Positions 44,666 to 53,670 of a stretch of DNA of 64,000 bases are shown here, in pieces (positions within the stretch are counted from its first letter, which is position 1; every line of letters begins with the position of its first letter). Origin of the DNA: Rothia sp. (in: high G+C Gram-positive bacteria) (GTDB lineage: Bacteria; Actinomycetota; Actinomycetes; Actinomycetales; Micrococcaceae); NCBI GenBank assembly GCA_030524105.1, contig JAUNHE010000007.1:62001-126000 (forward strand), given 5' to 3'. The notes beneath the pieces were generated by a model. It made no database searches. It saw only the letters and a program-made list of their open reading frames with translations, and was not told the origin of the DNA. The position numbers were made by a program, and so were the translations under genes.

Positions 44666-45972
44666 CCACCACAAACAACTTCTATAGCAGACGAAGAATC
44701 TTATCCTTAGCAGCCGCCGCCTCAGCGGCAGCCCTGAGCTCGGCCTGCGCCGGAACACAACCCATTGTCGCCCAGGACCAAGAAGGCAGCGGAGTGCTCC
44801 AGTTCTGGTCCAACCACCCCGGCTCTTCCCGAGAAATTGAACAGCAGCTGGTGGCAGCCTGGAACCAGGAGAACCCCCGGCACCCGGCAGAACTCATCGA
44901 TGCTGGCTCCAACTACGCAGAACTGGCCCAAAAATTTAATGCCGCCCTGGCAGGCGGCCAGCTGCCTGACGTCATCGTAGCAGCAGATACCACCTGGTTT
45001 AACTTTGCCTTTACCGAAGCCATTACTGCACTGGATGAGCTCTGGAAAGAAGAAAAAATAGCCAGCTCCAGCTACGTGGACACCTTTCTAGCCGACTACC
45101 GCTACCAGGACCGCCACTACGGAGTGCCCTACTCCCGTTCCACCCCGCTGATGTACTGGTACACCCAGGACCTAGAAAAGGCAGGTTTACCCACTGGGCG
45201 TGGCCCCAAAACCTGGCAAGAATTTGCGCAAAGCTGGGGACCTAAGCTAAGAGAAGCCACCGGTAAACCGGCCCTAGTGGTAGCGGACGGCTCTAATTAT
45301 CTAGACTGGTACTTCCAAGGGGCCTTCTGGACCTTCGGCGGCGCCTACTCCGACGGGTGGAAACTGCGCTTCACGGATCCAGCCACCATCAAGGCCGGCC
45401 AGTTCTTACAGCAGATGGTAGACCAAGAGCTAATCTCCGTTGTGAAAGACTCCGCCAACGACTTTGGCATTGGTAACGCCTGCGGCCTGCTCGAATCAAC
45501 CGGCTCCCTGGGCGGACTCAATAAATCCGCTCAAGGAGACTTCACCACCACCTTTTTACCCGGCCCCCGGCCCGGTACCACCACCGGTGGAGCAGGCCTG
45601 GCTATCCCAGCCGGTATATCACAAGAACGTAAAAAAGTAGCAGCACGTTTTATTGACTTTATGACCAGCACCCAAAACACGATCACCTTTACCCAGCAGA
45701 CCGGCTACATGCCGGTGCGTAAAGACGCCGCCCAAGAACCCCAGCAGATAGAGTTTCTAGCCAAAAACCCTAAGGCCAAAACCGCCATCCGGCAGGTGAG
45801 CGAAAACACCAAACCGCAAGACTACGTCCGGGTTTTTGTCAACGGCGCCAACCTGGCTATTGGGGCGGCCCTGGATAAGGTAGTGGCTGGCCAAGACGTT
45901 GCCAAAGTTTTCCAAACACTAGAACAAGATTTACAGAAAACCATCGACCGGGATATCACCCCTTACCGTTGA
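44662..45972 (+). CDS. ugpB: Extracellular solute-binding lipoprotein, UgpB type
   Basis: 436 residues. A Tat-like SRRRILSLAAAASAA signal ends in the lipobox SSAC (Cys29), so the protein is tethered outside. The mature part is a cluster-1 binding protein: LQFWSNHPG, YGVPYSRSTPLMYWY, SLGGLNKSAQGDF, GGAGLAIPAG and FTQQTGYMPVR, the last two being strongly UgpB-like. It would capture glycerol-3-phosphate or glycerophosphodiesters such as glycerophosphocholine. ATG overlaps the ugpE stop (ATGA). Confidence 0.85.
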   Translation: MTTTNNFYSRRRILSLAAAASAAALSSACAGTQPIVAQDQEGSGVLQFWSNHPGSSREIEQQLVAAWNQENPRHPAELIDAGSNYAELAQKFNAALAGGQLPDVIVAADTTWFNFAFTEAITALDELWKEEKIASSSYVDTFLADYRYQDRHYGVPYSRSTPLMYWYTQDLEKAGLPTGRGPKTWQEFAQSWGPKLREATGKPALVVADGSNYLDWYFQGAFWTFGGAYSDGWKLRFTDPATIKAGQFLQQMVDQELISVVKDSANDFGIGNACGLLESTGSLGGLNKSAQGDFTTTFLPGPRPGTTTGGAGLAIPAGISQERKKVAARFIDFMTSTQNTITFTQQTGYMPVRKDAAQEPQQIEFLAKNPKAKTAIRQVSENTKPQDYVRVFVNGANLAIGAALDKVVAGQDVAKVFQTLEQDLQKTIDRDITPYR

Positions 45973-46020
45973 GACGATCCCCGGCTCTAGCAGCCAGAGA
46001 CAAGTAAGAGAGAAAAAATA

Positions 46021-47160
46021 ATGGTAGAGCTTGCGCTCAAATACATTTCCCGAAGCTACGAGGCAGGGCAGCGTCCGGCCGTTAACCGGGTTAATATTAA
46101 TGTACGTGACGGGGAATTTATTACCCTGGTGGGGCCCTCCGGATCTGGAAAATCAACCTGCCTACGCATGATCGCCGGCCTAGAACCGGTTAACGAAGGC
46201 AGCATAGAAATTGACGGTCGCGACGTAACCGACCTGCGCCCCAGAGACAGAGACGTTGCCATGGTCTTCCAGTCCTACGCCCTCTACCCCAACATGACAG
46301 CCCGGCAAAACATGGCCTTTGCCTTAGAAAACGCTGGCCAGAGCAAGGAAGAAGTTAAGCAGAGGGTAGAAGAAGTTGCCCAGATGCTGGAACTGACCGA
46401 TGTGCTGGACAAAAAACCCGCCCACCTTTCCGGCGGCCAGAGACAGCGGGTCTCCATGGGGCGGGCCATCGTGCGCAAACCCAAAGTTTTTTTGATGGAC
46501 GAGCCCCTCTCTAACCTGGACGCCAGGCTGCGAGTCTCTACCAGGGCCCAGATTGCTGCCCTACAACGCGAACTAGGCGTCACAACCGTCTACGTTACCC
46601 ACGACCAAACCGAAGCTATGACCATGGGAGACAGGGTAGCCGTTCTAAAAGACGGAGTTCTACAGCAGGTTGATGAGCCTATGCACCTCTACCGCTACCC
46701 GGGAAACACCTTTGTGGCCGGCTTTATTGGTTCACCCGCCATGACCATCTTTGAAGGTATCAGCCTGCGCTCTGATGAAGTCTGGCTGGCAGAAAACTGC
46801 TCGGTGCCCATCAAAGAGCAACTTGTCAACCGGCTGGTGCCCCACCGGGGTCTGCTGCTGGGAGTCCGCCCCGAAGACTGGCAGATCAGCACAAACCCCC
46901 AAGCCGAACAGGGCCTAGCCGTAGAAGTTCTTCATATTGAGCAACTCGGAGCAGAAGCCTTTGCCTACGCCAGCCTGGTCCAACCAGCCGGCATCACCGC
47001 CCGCACCGGCCGTATTGCTATCCGGCTTGATCGACTAGAAGAAATCAGAAACATTAAGGTGGGTGCAACCATCTGCATCCAGCCCACCCGGTGCAGTTTC
47101 TTTGACGGAGAAAGCGAAATCAACCTGGAATACCTGCCAGAGCAAGGCAGTATAAGCTAA
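46021..47160 (+). CDS. ugpC: ABC transporter ATPase, UgpC/MsmK type
   Basis: 379 residues. Walker A GPSGSGKST, LSGGQRQRVSMGRAIV signature, MDEPLSNLDARLR Walker B, YVTHDQTEAMTMGDR switch region, and a C-terminal TOBE/OB domain (GVRPEDWQIS...). It energises the UgpAE permease. It lies 48 bp after ugpB, and GAGAGAAA precedes the ATG. MsmK-like members can serve several sugar importers, so it may not be exclusive to this one. Confidence 0.88.
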   Translation: MVELALKYISRSYEAGQRPAVNRVNINVRDGEFITLVGPSGSGKSTCLRMIAGLEPVNEGSIEIDGRDVTDLRPRDRDVAMVFQSYALYPNMTARQNMAFALENAGQSKEEVKQRVEEVAQMLELTDVLDKKPAHLSGGQRQRVSMGRAIVRKPKVFLMDEPLSNLDARLRVSTRAQIAALQRELGVTTVYVTHDQTEAMTMGDRVAVLKDGVLQQVDEPMHLYRYPGNTFVAGFIGSPAMTIFEGISLRSDEVWLAENCSVPIKEQLVNRLVPHRGLLLGVRPEDWQISTNPQAEQGLAVEVLHIEQLGAEAFAYASLVQPAGITARTGRIAIRLDRLEEIRNIKVGATICIQPTRCSFFDGESEINLEYLPEQGSIS

Positions 47161-47218
47161 CTAACCCAAGCGGCAAGAAGAACACAGGCCGGCGCAGCCC
47201 AGCATGAAGTTTTATGTA

Positions 47219-47243
47219 CTTTTGTGATGCACTATGACAAAAG
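47219..47243. promoter_or_regulatory. Dyad at the promoter of the histidine-betaine-type operon
   Basis: CTTTTGT-(11 nt)-ACAAAAG is a perfect 7-bp dyad. A -10-like TATGAC (47233-47238) lies inside it and a weak TTTATG -35 is 17 bp upstream, so a bound regulator would occlude the promoter of the urocanase-like gene at 47322. Confidence 0.4.
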
Positions 47244-47321
47244 GGCAAGTCAGAGCCGCAAGGAACCGGGGGTGGGCAGAATAATAGGCTAGAAGAAAAT
47301 AACCGGTCAGAAAGCTAGCCA

Positions 47322-48992
47322 ATGCCCACCATCACCGCAGCCCGCGGCAAGACACTGCGCTGCGCCTCCTGGCGCACCGAAGCCCTCCTACGCCTGCTCG
47401 AAAACGTCCTGGAAATTGGTGAAAACCCCCAAGACCTGGTGGTGTATGCTTCCCTGGGCAAGGCCGCCAAAAACTGGCAAGCCTACCAGCAGATAGTGCA
47501 AGCCCTCACCAACCTCCAAGAAGACCAAACCCTGATCCTGCAAACAGGCCGGCCCGTAGCCGTCCTGCAAACCCACCCAGAAGCGCCCAAGGTTCTATCT
47601 GCCGTCAACAACACCGTAGGAAACTGGGCCACAGAAGAAAAATTTTATGAACGATACCGGCAGGGCAAAACCATCTGGGGTGGGCTCACCGCCGCCGCCT
47701 GGCAGTATATTGGCCGGCAAGGCGTCCTAGGCGGAACCTACGAACTGCTGCGGGCAGCCCTCAAGAAACACTTCCAGGAAGAGCAAGCCCCCCACCGCTG
47801 GCTACTGACAGCAGGACTAGGCGGTATGGGCTCAGCCCAGCCCATTAGCGCAAAAATGCTGGGCCTATCCTCTCTAACGGTAGAGGCCAACCCAGAAAAA
47901 ATCAGCAAACTCCGGCAAGCCGGCGGCCTGGATATCCTTGCAGACAACCTGGACCAGGCCCTCACCCTCATCCGGCAGGCCCAGGAAAAGAAAAGACCGC
48001 AGGCCATAGCCCTACAAGGCAACGCGGCAGACATCTTTGATCGGATTGCCGCAACAGAGACCGTTCCCGATCTGGTCACAGACCAAACCGCCGCCCACGA
48101 CGCCCGCTACGGCTACCTACCCCTGGGCTACACCATGCAGCGCTGGCAGCAAGAACAAGAAACCAACCCCCACAAGGTAGAAAAAGACGCCCGGGCAGCT
48201 ATGGCCCAACAGGTTGAAGCCATGATCCGCCTAACCCGCAAGGGAGCTATCGCCTTTGAAAACGGGAACAACCTGAGAGTACAAGCTTGCCAAGCCCTCA
48301 GCCCAGCAAGCAGCCAAGAAGCCTACCGGCGCATCCCCGGCTTCATGGAAGCCTACCTGCGTCCCCTCTTCAGCCGCGGTATTGGCCCCTTCCGCTGGAT
48401 TCTGCTTTCCGGAAGCACAGAAGACCAGAAAAAAGTAGACCAACTAGCCAGCAGCCTCTTTCCCCAGCGGCCAGAAATAGCGCACTGGATTCAACTTGCC
48501 CAGCAAAAAATCCCCAACCAAGGACTACCCGCTAGAACATGCTGGCTGGGGCACCGAGAACGCAGCACACTAGCCCTAGCCGTCAACCAGGCTGTTAGCC
48601 AGGGCAGCATCAGCGCCCCGGTAGCCTTCAGCCGCGACCACCTAGACTCAGCGGGCATGACCCATCCGCGCATTGGCACCGAAGGCATGTTAGACGACTC
48701 CGACGGCGTTAGCGACTGGCCTCTCCTCGATGCCATGCTCCTATCCAGTGCAGGGGCAGACCTGGTAGCCATCCACTCCGGTGGCGGCGGCTACAGCGGC
48801 TGGATGCAGTCAGCCGGGCTCACCGTCGTAGCAGACGGCAGCCAAGAAGCCGCCCGACGCATCAAACGGGCCCTAGACTACGACACCAGCCTAGGAATCA
48901 TCCGCCACGCAACGGCAGGGTACAGCGAGGCAGAACAGGCCCTGACAGAAGACCGGCAAAACCCGGCAGCTATTCATCACATCCGTAACTAA
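47322..48992 (+). CDS. Urocanase (HutU)-family hydratase, candidate (S-methyl-)thiourocanate hydratase
   Basis: 556 residues, the normal urocanase length. The NAD+-binding loop GLGGMGSAQP (165-174), DQTAAHD, GPFRWILLSG, the active-site Cys407 in GLPARTCWLG, SRDHLDSAGM and SDGVSDWPLLDAML are all recognisable. Several positions near the active site differ from canonical HutU as I know it: GGMGG becomes GGMGS, the DQTSAHDPLNGYLP loop becomes DQTAAHDARYGYLP, and the Gly-rich HHGGGVGMG...QHSG becomes HSGGGGYSG...QSAG. These changes and the neighbours (DUF917, MIO-less HAL homologue, OpuC importer) point to a thiourocanate-type substrate. Canonical urocanate hydratase is the alternative. First gene of the operon. 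Confidence 0.8.
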   Translation: MPTITAARGKTLRCASWRTEALLRLLENVLEIGENPQDLVVYASLGKAAKNWQAYQQIVQALTNLQEDQTLILQTGRPVAVLQTHPEAPKVLSAVNNTVGNWATEEKFYERYRQGKTIWGGLTAAAWQYIGRQGVLGGTYELLRAALKKHFQEEQAPHRWLLTAGLGGMGSAQPISAKMLGLSSLTVEANPEKISKLRQAGGLDILADNLDQALTLIRQAQEKKRPQAIALQGNAADIFDRIAATETVPDLVTDQTAAHDARYGYLPLGYTMQRWQQEQETNPHKVEKDARAAMAQQVEAMIRLTRKGAIAFENGNNLRVQACQALSPASSQEAYRRIPGFMEAYLRPLFSRGIGPFRWILLSGSTEDQKKVDQLASSLFPQRPEIAHWIQLAQQKIPNQGLPARTCWLGHRERSTLALAVNQAVSQGSISAPVAFSRDHLDSAGMTHPRIGTEGMLDDSDGVSDWPLLDAMLLSSAGADLVAIHSGGGGYSGWMQSAGLTVVADGSQEAARRIKRALDYDTSLGIIRHATAGYSEAEQALTEDRQNPAAIHHIRN

Positions 48993-49017
48993 ATCAAACA
49001 CAGAAAGGGCACACCTC

Positions 49018-50145
49018 ATGCGCCAACTTACCCCTGACGATGCCCGCTACGCCGTTCTAGGCGGAGGAGTCTTTGCCTGCGGTGGAGGAGGCTGGCAGCA
49101 TCACGGCCAGCTCATGGGCAGCCTTGCCACCCAACTAGAGACCCCGGTTTTGGTTAGCCCCGAAGAACTAGACCCCCAGACCTGGGTGGCAACAGTGACC
49201 GCCATCGGGGCACCGGCAGCCAAAGACTGGGAGATCCGGCCCAAGGATTACATCAGTGCCCTCAGCAAACTGATGGAAGTCTCAGACCATCCCATCGGAG
49301 CCGTCATGACCGGCCAAAACGGCTACTCCACCACCCTCAACGGTTGGATACAATCAGCAGCCCTGGGAGTTAAAGTACTCGATGCTGCCGGAGACGTCCG
49401 AGCCCACCCCACCGGAAAACTAGGCTCCTTAGGCTTAACCACCCGCCCCAACTATCAAACGATCCAGGTAGTTGCCGGCGGTAACCGAGAACAACACGGC
49501 CACCTCCTGTCGGTCAACTACGGCAGGGTTGATACCACCGACGACGTCCTGCGTGACATCTCTGTACGCGCCGGCGGTTTTATTGCAGCAGCACGTAACC
49601 CCGTAGAACTGGACTGGGTCAAAAACCACGCCGCACTAGGGGCAATCAGCCTTGCCCTGGACCTGGGCCAGGCCATGGAAGAAGCCGGGGCCGCACGCCT
49701 GGATCAAGGTCCGGCCGTCATCCAGGCCGTCCTAGACTTCCTAGAGGCAGAAGTGATAACCCAGGGCCCACTCCAGCACCGGGTCGCCCTAGAAACCCGG
49801 GGCGGCTGGGACCACGGCACCTTTGCTATTGGCGACTACAGCGTGCCCTACCTCAACGAATACATGGCCATTACCGGTCCCCAGGGACGGATAGCCACCT
49901 ACCCGGATACCATCTTTATCCTCGACCAAAAGAGCGGCCTACCCCTAGCCGTCAAAGACGCCAAACCCGGCATGGAGGTGCTGCTGGCTAAGGTAGCCGC
50001 CCACAAACTTCCGCTCTCATCCTCGGCCCTGGACCCAGTGGCACTGGCAGAATGCCAGGACATCATGGGAATAGACTTCCTCAGCTACCTGCCGCATCGT
50101 CAAAAATCCGCAGAAACAGCAGCAAACAATGGCCGCCCTCAATAA
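49018..50145 (+). CDS. DUF917 / S-methyl-thiohydantoin desulfurase-family protein
   Basis: 375 residues. The glycine-rich opening YAVLGGGVFACGGGGWQHHG, the long N-terminal alpha/beta domain and the C-terminal SVPYLNEYMAITGPQGRIATYPDTIFILDQKSG region match DUF917, now associated with S-methyl-thiohydantoin desulfurase. In that chemistry the thiohydantoin formed after a urocanase-type hydration is hydrolysed to hydantoin-propionate. Its position between the urocanase-like gene (25-nt gap) and the HAL-like gene (17-bp overlap) is where hutI would be expected in a histidine pathway, yet it is unrelated to imidazolonepropionase. Start ATG follows GAAAGGG. Function is inferred from family and context. 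Confidence 0.75.
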   Translation: MRQLTPDDARYAVLGGGVFACGGGGWQHHGQLMGSLATQLETPVLVSPEELDPQTWVATVTAIGAPAAKDWEIRPKDYISALSKLMEVSDHPIGAVMTGQNGYSTTLNGWIQSAALGVKVLDAAGDVRAHPTGKLGSLGLTTRPNYQTIQVVAGGNREQHGHLLSVNYGRVDTTDDVLRDISVRAGGFIAAARNPVELDWVKNHAALGAISLALDLGQAMEEAGAARLDQGPAVIQAVLDFLEAEVITQGPLQHRVALETRGGWDHGTFAIGDYSVPYLNEYMAITGPQGRIATYPDTIFILDQKSGLPLAVKDAKPGMEVLLAKVAAHKLPLSSSALDPVALAECQDIMGIDFLSYLPHRQKSAETAANNGRPQ

Positions 50146-51832
50146 CCAAGCTTGGGAGAACCCGCCCGGTGGGCAGAACCCCCTTAAACTGCCCGGAGTA
50201 AGCTCCATAGCACCTATACCCTTAGTCTTGGACGGCACCAGCCTCAGCTGGGCAGAACTAGAGCTAGTGCTCAGCCAAAAACCTATCCGGGTGAGCCTTT
50301 CCCAAGTAGCCAGCGCCCACATGCGCCGGGTGAGGCAGTGTGCGCTCAAGCAGCTAGAGCAGCAGCCGCTGCTGCGAGTATACGGCTGGAACCAAGGGCT
50401 GGGCCCGCTTAAAAACCATGAACTTAATCCAGCTGATCAAAAGCTCTTTCAGCTTAACGTTTTGCGCTCGCACCATGCCGGTGTAGGAAATTTTTTGCCG
50501 CCCCAGGTGGCCAGGCTGGCCTTGATCATACGGGCTAATAGCCTGGCGCGGGGCACAGCCGGGGTTAGGCCGGAGCTGGTGGAGAGGATGCTGGACTTTG
50601 TTAATGCGGGCATCCTCCCTTTGATGCCCGACACCGGATCTATGGGAACGGGAGATTTGCAGCCCATGGCCGCTGCAGGACTCTGCCTGGTTGGTGATGA
50701 TCAGGCCGATGTTTTGCATCCGGTGCAGGGTAGGCAGAGCGCCGGGCAGCTGTGTCGGATGCTTGGTCTTGGCGCCCGTTTTGAGCTGGAGGCCGGAGAA
50801 GCTGTTGGTTTGATTTCTGGGTCCGCGGTTCTTGCTGCCTCCCTGGCGGCTGCGGTCTATCGAATTGGCCGGCAGGCTAAGACCTTCTTGGGTGCCTTTG
50901 CCCTTTTTTGTGAGGCTTCAAGGGCTGAGAAGCAGGCCTTTGACTTACGCATGCATCGGGAACGGCATATTCCGGCTGAGGACGAGGCTGCCCGGTCAAT
51001 TCTGGCTTTGATTGGGGATTCGTACTGGAGTACAGCCCGGGGTAGGCGTCGGGCCGGGGAGAGCCAGCCACGGATTCAGGATGCTACGTCGGTTCGTTCG
51101 GTGCCGCACCAGTTGGCCACCTTGGAGCAGGAATTGGAGCGGGCCCGCCTGGAACTGGTGCGTGATGTCAATTCCTCAACCTGTAACCCTATTTTGCTGG
51201 CAGACGCCGACGGTGGCTTTGAATTTTTATCCGGGGGCAACTGGGATGGAACCATGCTGGGGCACGCGGCCCACTCTTTAAATGTTTGTATTACCCGCCT
51301 GGCCGTTCTCACCAAGGATTTGGGGGGCCGGCTTACCTACCAGGCCTGGAGTTATGGCTTGCCTCCCAGCCTTTCTGGCGGTCAGCTGGGCCTTAACTCC
51401 GGTTTGACCTTGTTGCACACTACCGGTGCTGCCCTAATCCCGGAGATGCAGGTGCGGGCTAACCCGGTGGGGACCTTGTCTTTTCCTATTAAAGGGGGCC
51501 AGGAGGACCATAACACCATGGCTATGGCGGCGGTGCATAACCTCCAATCTAACCTTGGGCGCCTTGACACCCTGCTTGCTATTTTGCTGCTGATGGCTGC
51601 CCAGGGCATTTATTTGCTGGAGGGGCAGATGGCCGGTTTAGCTATGGGAACCGGGTCCAGCCGGGTCTATGACTGTGTTCGTCAGCTTGTTCCACCAGTG
51701 GAGCAGGATCGGGCTCTGGTTGCTGATTTGGAGGTAGCTACGGAACTGGTGGCCTCGGGTAGGGTGGCTGCCACGGTGGTTGAGGCGCAGGAGGCCGGGA
51801 TGAGTGCCGGGGCGGGCATGTATTTTATTTAG
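50129..51832 (+). CDS. HAL-family lyase lacking the MIO triad, candidate ergothionase-type betaine lyase
   Basis: 567 residues with the full aromatic ammonia-lyase architecture: VYGWNQGLGPL (Tyr85), SHHAGVGNFLP, NSLARGTAGVRPELV, QDATSVRSVPHQ, RDVNSSTCNPILL and GGQEDHNTMAMAA. At the cofactor site HAL has GSVG-Ala-Ser-Gly-DLAPL; here residues 170-180 read GSMG-Thr-Gly-DLQPM, one residue shorter and without the Ser. The MIO group therefore cannot form. The HAL GGNFH substrate motif is GGNWD here. Ergothionases are known MIO-independent members that eliminate trimethylamine from ergothioneine, because the quaternary ammonium is already a good leaving group. Substrate could also be hercynine or S-methyl-ergothioneine. 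The start overlaps DUF917 by 17 bp. Confidence 0.75.
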   Translation: MAALNNQAWENPPGGQNPLKLPGVSSIAPIPLVLDGTSLSWAELELVLSQKPIRVSLSQVASAHMRRVRQCALKQLEQQPLLRVYGWNQGLGPLKNHELNPADQKLFQLNVLRSHHAGVGNFLPPQVARLALIIRANSLARGTAGVRPELVERMLDFVNAGILPLMPDTGSMGTGDLQPMAAAGLCLVGDDQADVLHPVQGRQSAGQLCRMLGLGARFELEAGEAVGLISGSAVLAASLAAAVYRIGRQAKTFLGAFALFCEASRAEKQAFDLRMHRERHIPAEDEAARSILALIGDSYWSTARGRRRAGESQPRIQDATSVRSVPHQLATLEQELERARLELVRDVNSSTCNPILLADADGGFEFLSGGNWDGTMLGHAAHSLNVCITRLAVLTKDLGGRLTYQAWSYGLPPSLSGGQLGLNSGLTLLHTTGAALIPEMQVRANPVGTLSFPIKGGQEDHNTMAMAAVHNLQSNLGRLDTLLAILLLMAAQGIYLLEGQMAGLAMGTGSSRVYDCVRQLVPPVEQDRALVADLEVATELVASGRVAATVVEAQEAGMSAGAGMYFI

Positions 51833-51934
51833 CCGGGTTGGCCCATCCCATGCTGTGGGCGACACGGCTTTTGTTCTTTATTAGTTTTAGCGACTAATCT
51901 TTCTATAAACAGACCGACGGTAAAGGAATCCCTA

Positions 51935-52999
51935 GTGGTAGACGGAAAACCGGCGATTGAGTTTTGCTCAGTCACCAAAAAATACGGCCAGCAGACCGTG
52001 GTTGCTGACCTTAACCTGGCCATTCCGCAGGGAAAGATTACGGTTTTTGTGGGGCCTTCTGGCTGCGGTAAGACAACGTCTTTACGCATGATTAACCGTA
52101 TGGTTGAGCCCAGCGGGGGGCAGATTTTTGTTAATGGCCGAGCTAATACGGATCTGCCAGCCTACGAGTTGCGCCGGCAGATGGGTTATGTTTTGCAGCA
52201 GGCTGGCCTGCTGCCCCATAAGACGATTGTGGATAACATTGCCACGGTACCGCTCTTACAGGGGGAGTCTAGGCGGCGTGCCCGGACCAGGGCTCTGGAG
52301 CTGATGGAGACCGTTGGTTTGGAGCAGTCTTTAGCTAAACGCTACCCGGCCCAGCTATCCGGTGGGCAGGCGCAGCGGGTAGGGGTGGCCAGGGCTTTAG
52401 CCTCTCATCCCAGCATTATTTTGATGGACGAGCCCTTCTCTGCGGTTGATCCACTGGTAAGGGTGGATCTGCAGCAGGAGATTTTGCGTTTGCAAAGCCA
52501 GCTTAATCGCAGCATTATTTTTGTTACCCACGATATGGATGAGGCTATTAAGCTGGGTGACCTTATTGCGGTTTTTGCCAGGGGCGGCAGAGTTGCCCAG
52601 TTTGCCAGCCCTGAGGAGATCTTGCGCCAGCCCGCTGACGATTTTGTGGCTGCTTTTGCCGGTAAGGACCGGGGTATGCGCCGTCTTTCCTTTGCAAGGG
52701 CGGATCAGCTGAAGATTTATCCACTGGATATGCAGCAGCCTCCTTGGCAGAAGTGGCGTTTGCAGGTGCAGGACGGCAAGCCCCTTGGCTGGTTGGTTGA
52801 TGGCAGGAGCATTCCCGGCGGTACCCTCTTTAGGCAGGGGTCTAGTTTGCGCGATGCCTTAGATTCGGTCCTGTCTTCCCCCTCGGGCTGGGGTGTGGCT
52901 GTTGACCGGGAGGGCAAGGTTTTGGGTTTGCTTAATTCGGATGATGTTTTGGATGCCACAGAGCGTGAGCGGTTAAACCGTTATGGGGTGAACACATGA
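51935..52999 (+). CDS. opuCA: OpuCA-type betaine/osmoprotectant ABC ATPase
   Basis: 354 residues, GTG start after AAAGGAA. Walker A GPSGCGKTT, LSGGQAQRVGVARAL, ILMDEPFSAVDPLVR, FVTHDMDEAIKLGD, and a C-terminal CBS-like region (about 265-354, GWGVAVDREGKVLGLLNSDDVL). The family imports glycine betaine, choline, carnitine and related trimethylammonium compounds; ergothioneine importers (EgtUV type) belong to it. It begins 102 bp after the HAL-like gene; a TATAAA and a TTAGT/ACTAA dyad in that gap could give a second promoter. It overlaps the next gene by 4 bp. Confidence 0.85.
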   Translation: MVDGKPAIEFCSVTKKYGQQTVVADLNLAIPQGKITVFVGPSGCGKTTSLRMINRMVEPSGGQIFVNGRANTDLPAYELRRQMGYVLQQAGLLPHKTIVDNIATVPLLQGESRRRARTRALELMETVGLEQSLAKRYPAQLSGGQAQRVGVARALASHPSIILMDEPFSAVDPLVRVDLQQEILRLQSQLNRSIIFVTHDMDEAIKLGDLIAVFARGGRVAQFASPEEILRQPADDFVAAFAGKDRGMRRLSFARADQLKIYPLDMQQPPWQKWRLQVQDGKPLGWLVDGRSIPGGTLFRQGSSLRDALDSVLSSPSGWGVAVDREGKVLGLLNSDDVLDATERERLNRYGVNT

Positions 53000-53670
53000 C
53001 CTGGTTTTTTGCTAACTGGCAGTATGTGGGCCAGCTGGCTGGCCTGCACCTGCTCCAGGCGCTTCTTCCGGTTCTTGCCGGTTTTTTGCTGGCCATACCC
53101 CTGGCCCGGCTGGCTTTGGGCAGACGGCGTGACGGTCTTGCCAGGCAGAAACAGAGCTTTGGGGGTGGGCTGCGCCGCAATGCGGTAGTTAATGCGGCAG
53201 CCTTGCTTTATACAGTTCCGTCTTTAGCCCTGTTTGTGCTGATGCCGCTGCTTTTGGGTACTTCTATCACTTCTGTTTTTAATGTCTATGTTGCTTTGAC
53301 CCTCTACGTGGTTGCCATGATGGTGCGCTCGGCGGTGGATGCTTTTGATTCGGTCTCTGCGGTGACTTTGGAGGCTGCTACGGCTATAGGCTACCGTCCG
53401 GTGCGGCGTTTTTGGGCCGTGGAGTTTCCGCTAGCTTTGCCGGTGATGCTGGCGGGCTTACGGGTGGCTTTGGTTTCTAATATTTCTATGGTTTCGGTGG
53501 GGGCTGTGATTGGTATCCAGTCTTTGGGCACCTTGTTTACCGATGGGCTGCGCCGGAACCTGCCGGCTGAAATTTTGGTGGGTATTACTGCAACGGTGCT
53601 TTTAGCCCTGGTTTTGGACCGGTTCCTGGGTGCCCTAGCCACCTTTGCCGGCCGCTGGAGGGCAGTGTAA
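52996..53670 (+). CDS. opuCB: OpuC-type permease 1
   Basis: 224 residues, about six helices. The LLYTVPSLALFVLMPLLLG segment and the ATPase-contact loop TLEAATAIGYRPVRRFWAVEFPLALP are typical of OpuCB/OpuCD. There is an unusual basic loop (RLALGRRRDGLARQKQ) after the first helix. It should pair with the permease at 53671. ATG overlaps the opuCA stop (ATGA). Confidence 0.85.
   Translation: MTWFFANWQYVGQLAGLHLLQALLPVLAGFLLAIPLARLALGRRRDGLARQKQSFGGGLRRNAVVNAAALLYTVPSLALFVLMPLLLGTSITSVFNVYVALTLYVVAMMVRSAVDAFDSVSAVTLEAATAIGYRPVRRFWAVEFPLALPVMLAGLRVALVSNISMVSVGAVIGIQSLGTLFTDGLRRNLPAEILVGITATVLLALVLDRFLGALATFAGRWRAV

Noticed and set aside
47322-51832. Annotation of the cluster as ordinary histidine utilisation (hutU, hutH)
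   Set aside because: The HAL-like protein lacks the MIO triad, the middle gene is DUF917 not hutI, and no other hut gene is present. Canonical hut remains the fallback if biochemistry disagrees.
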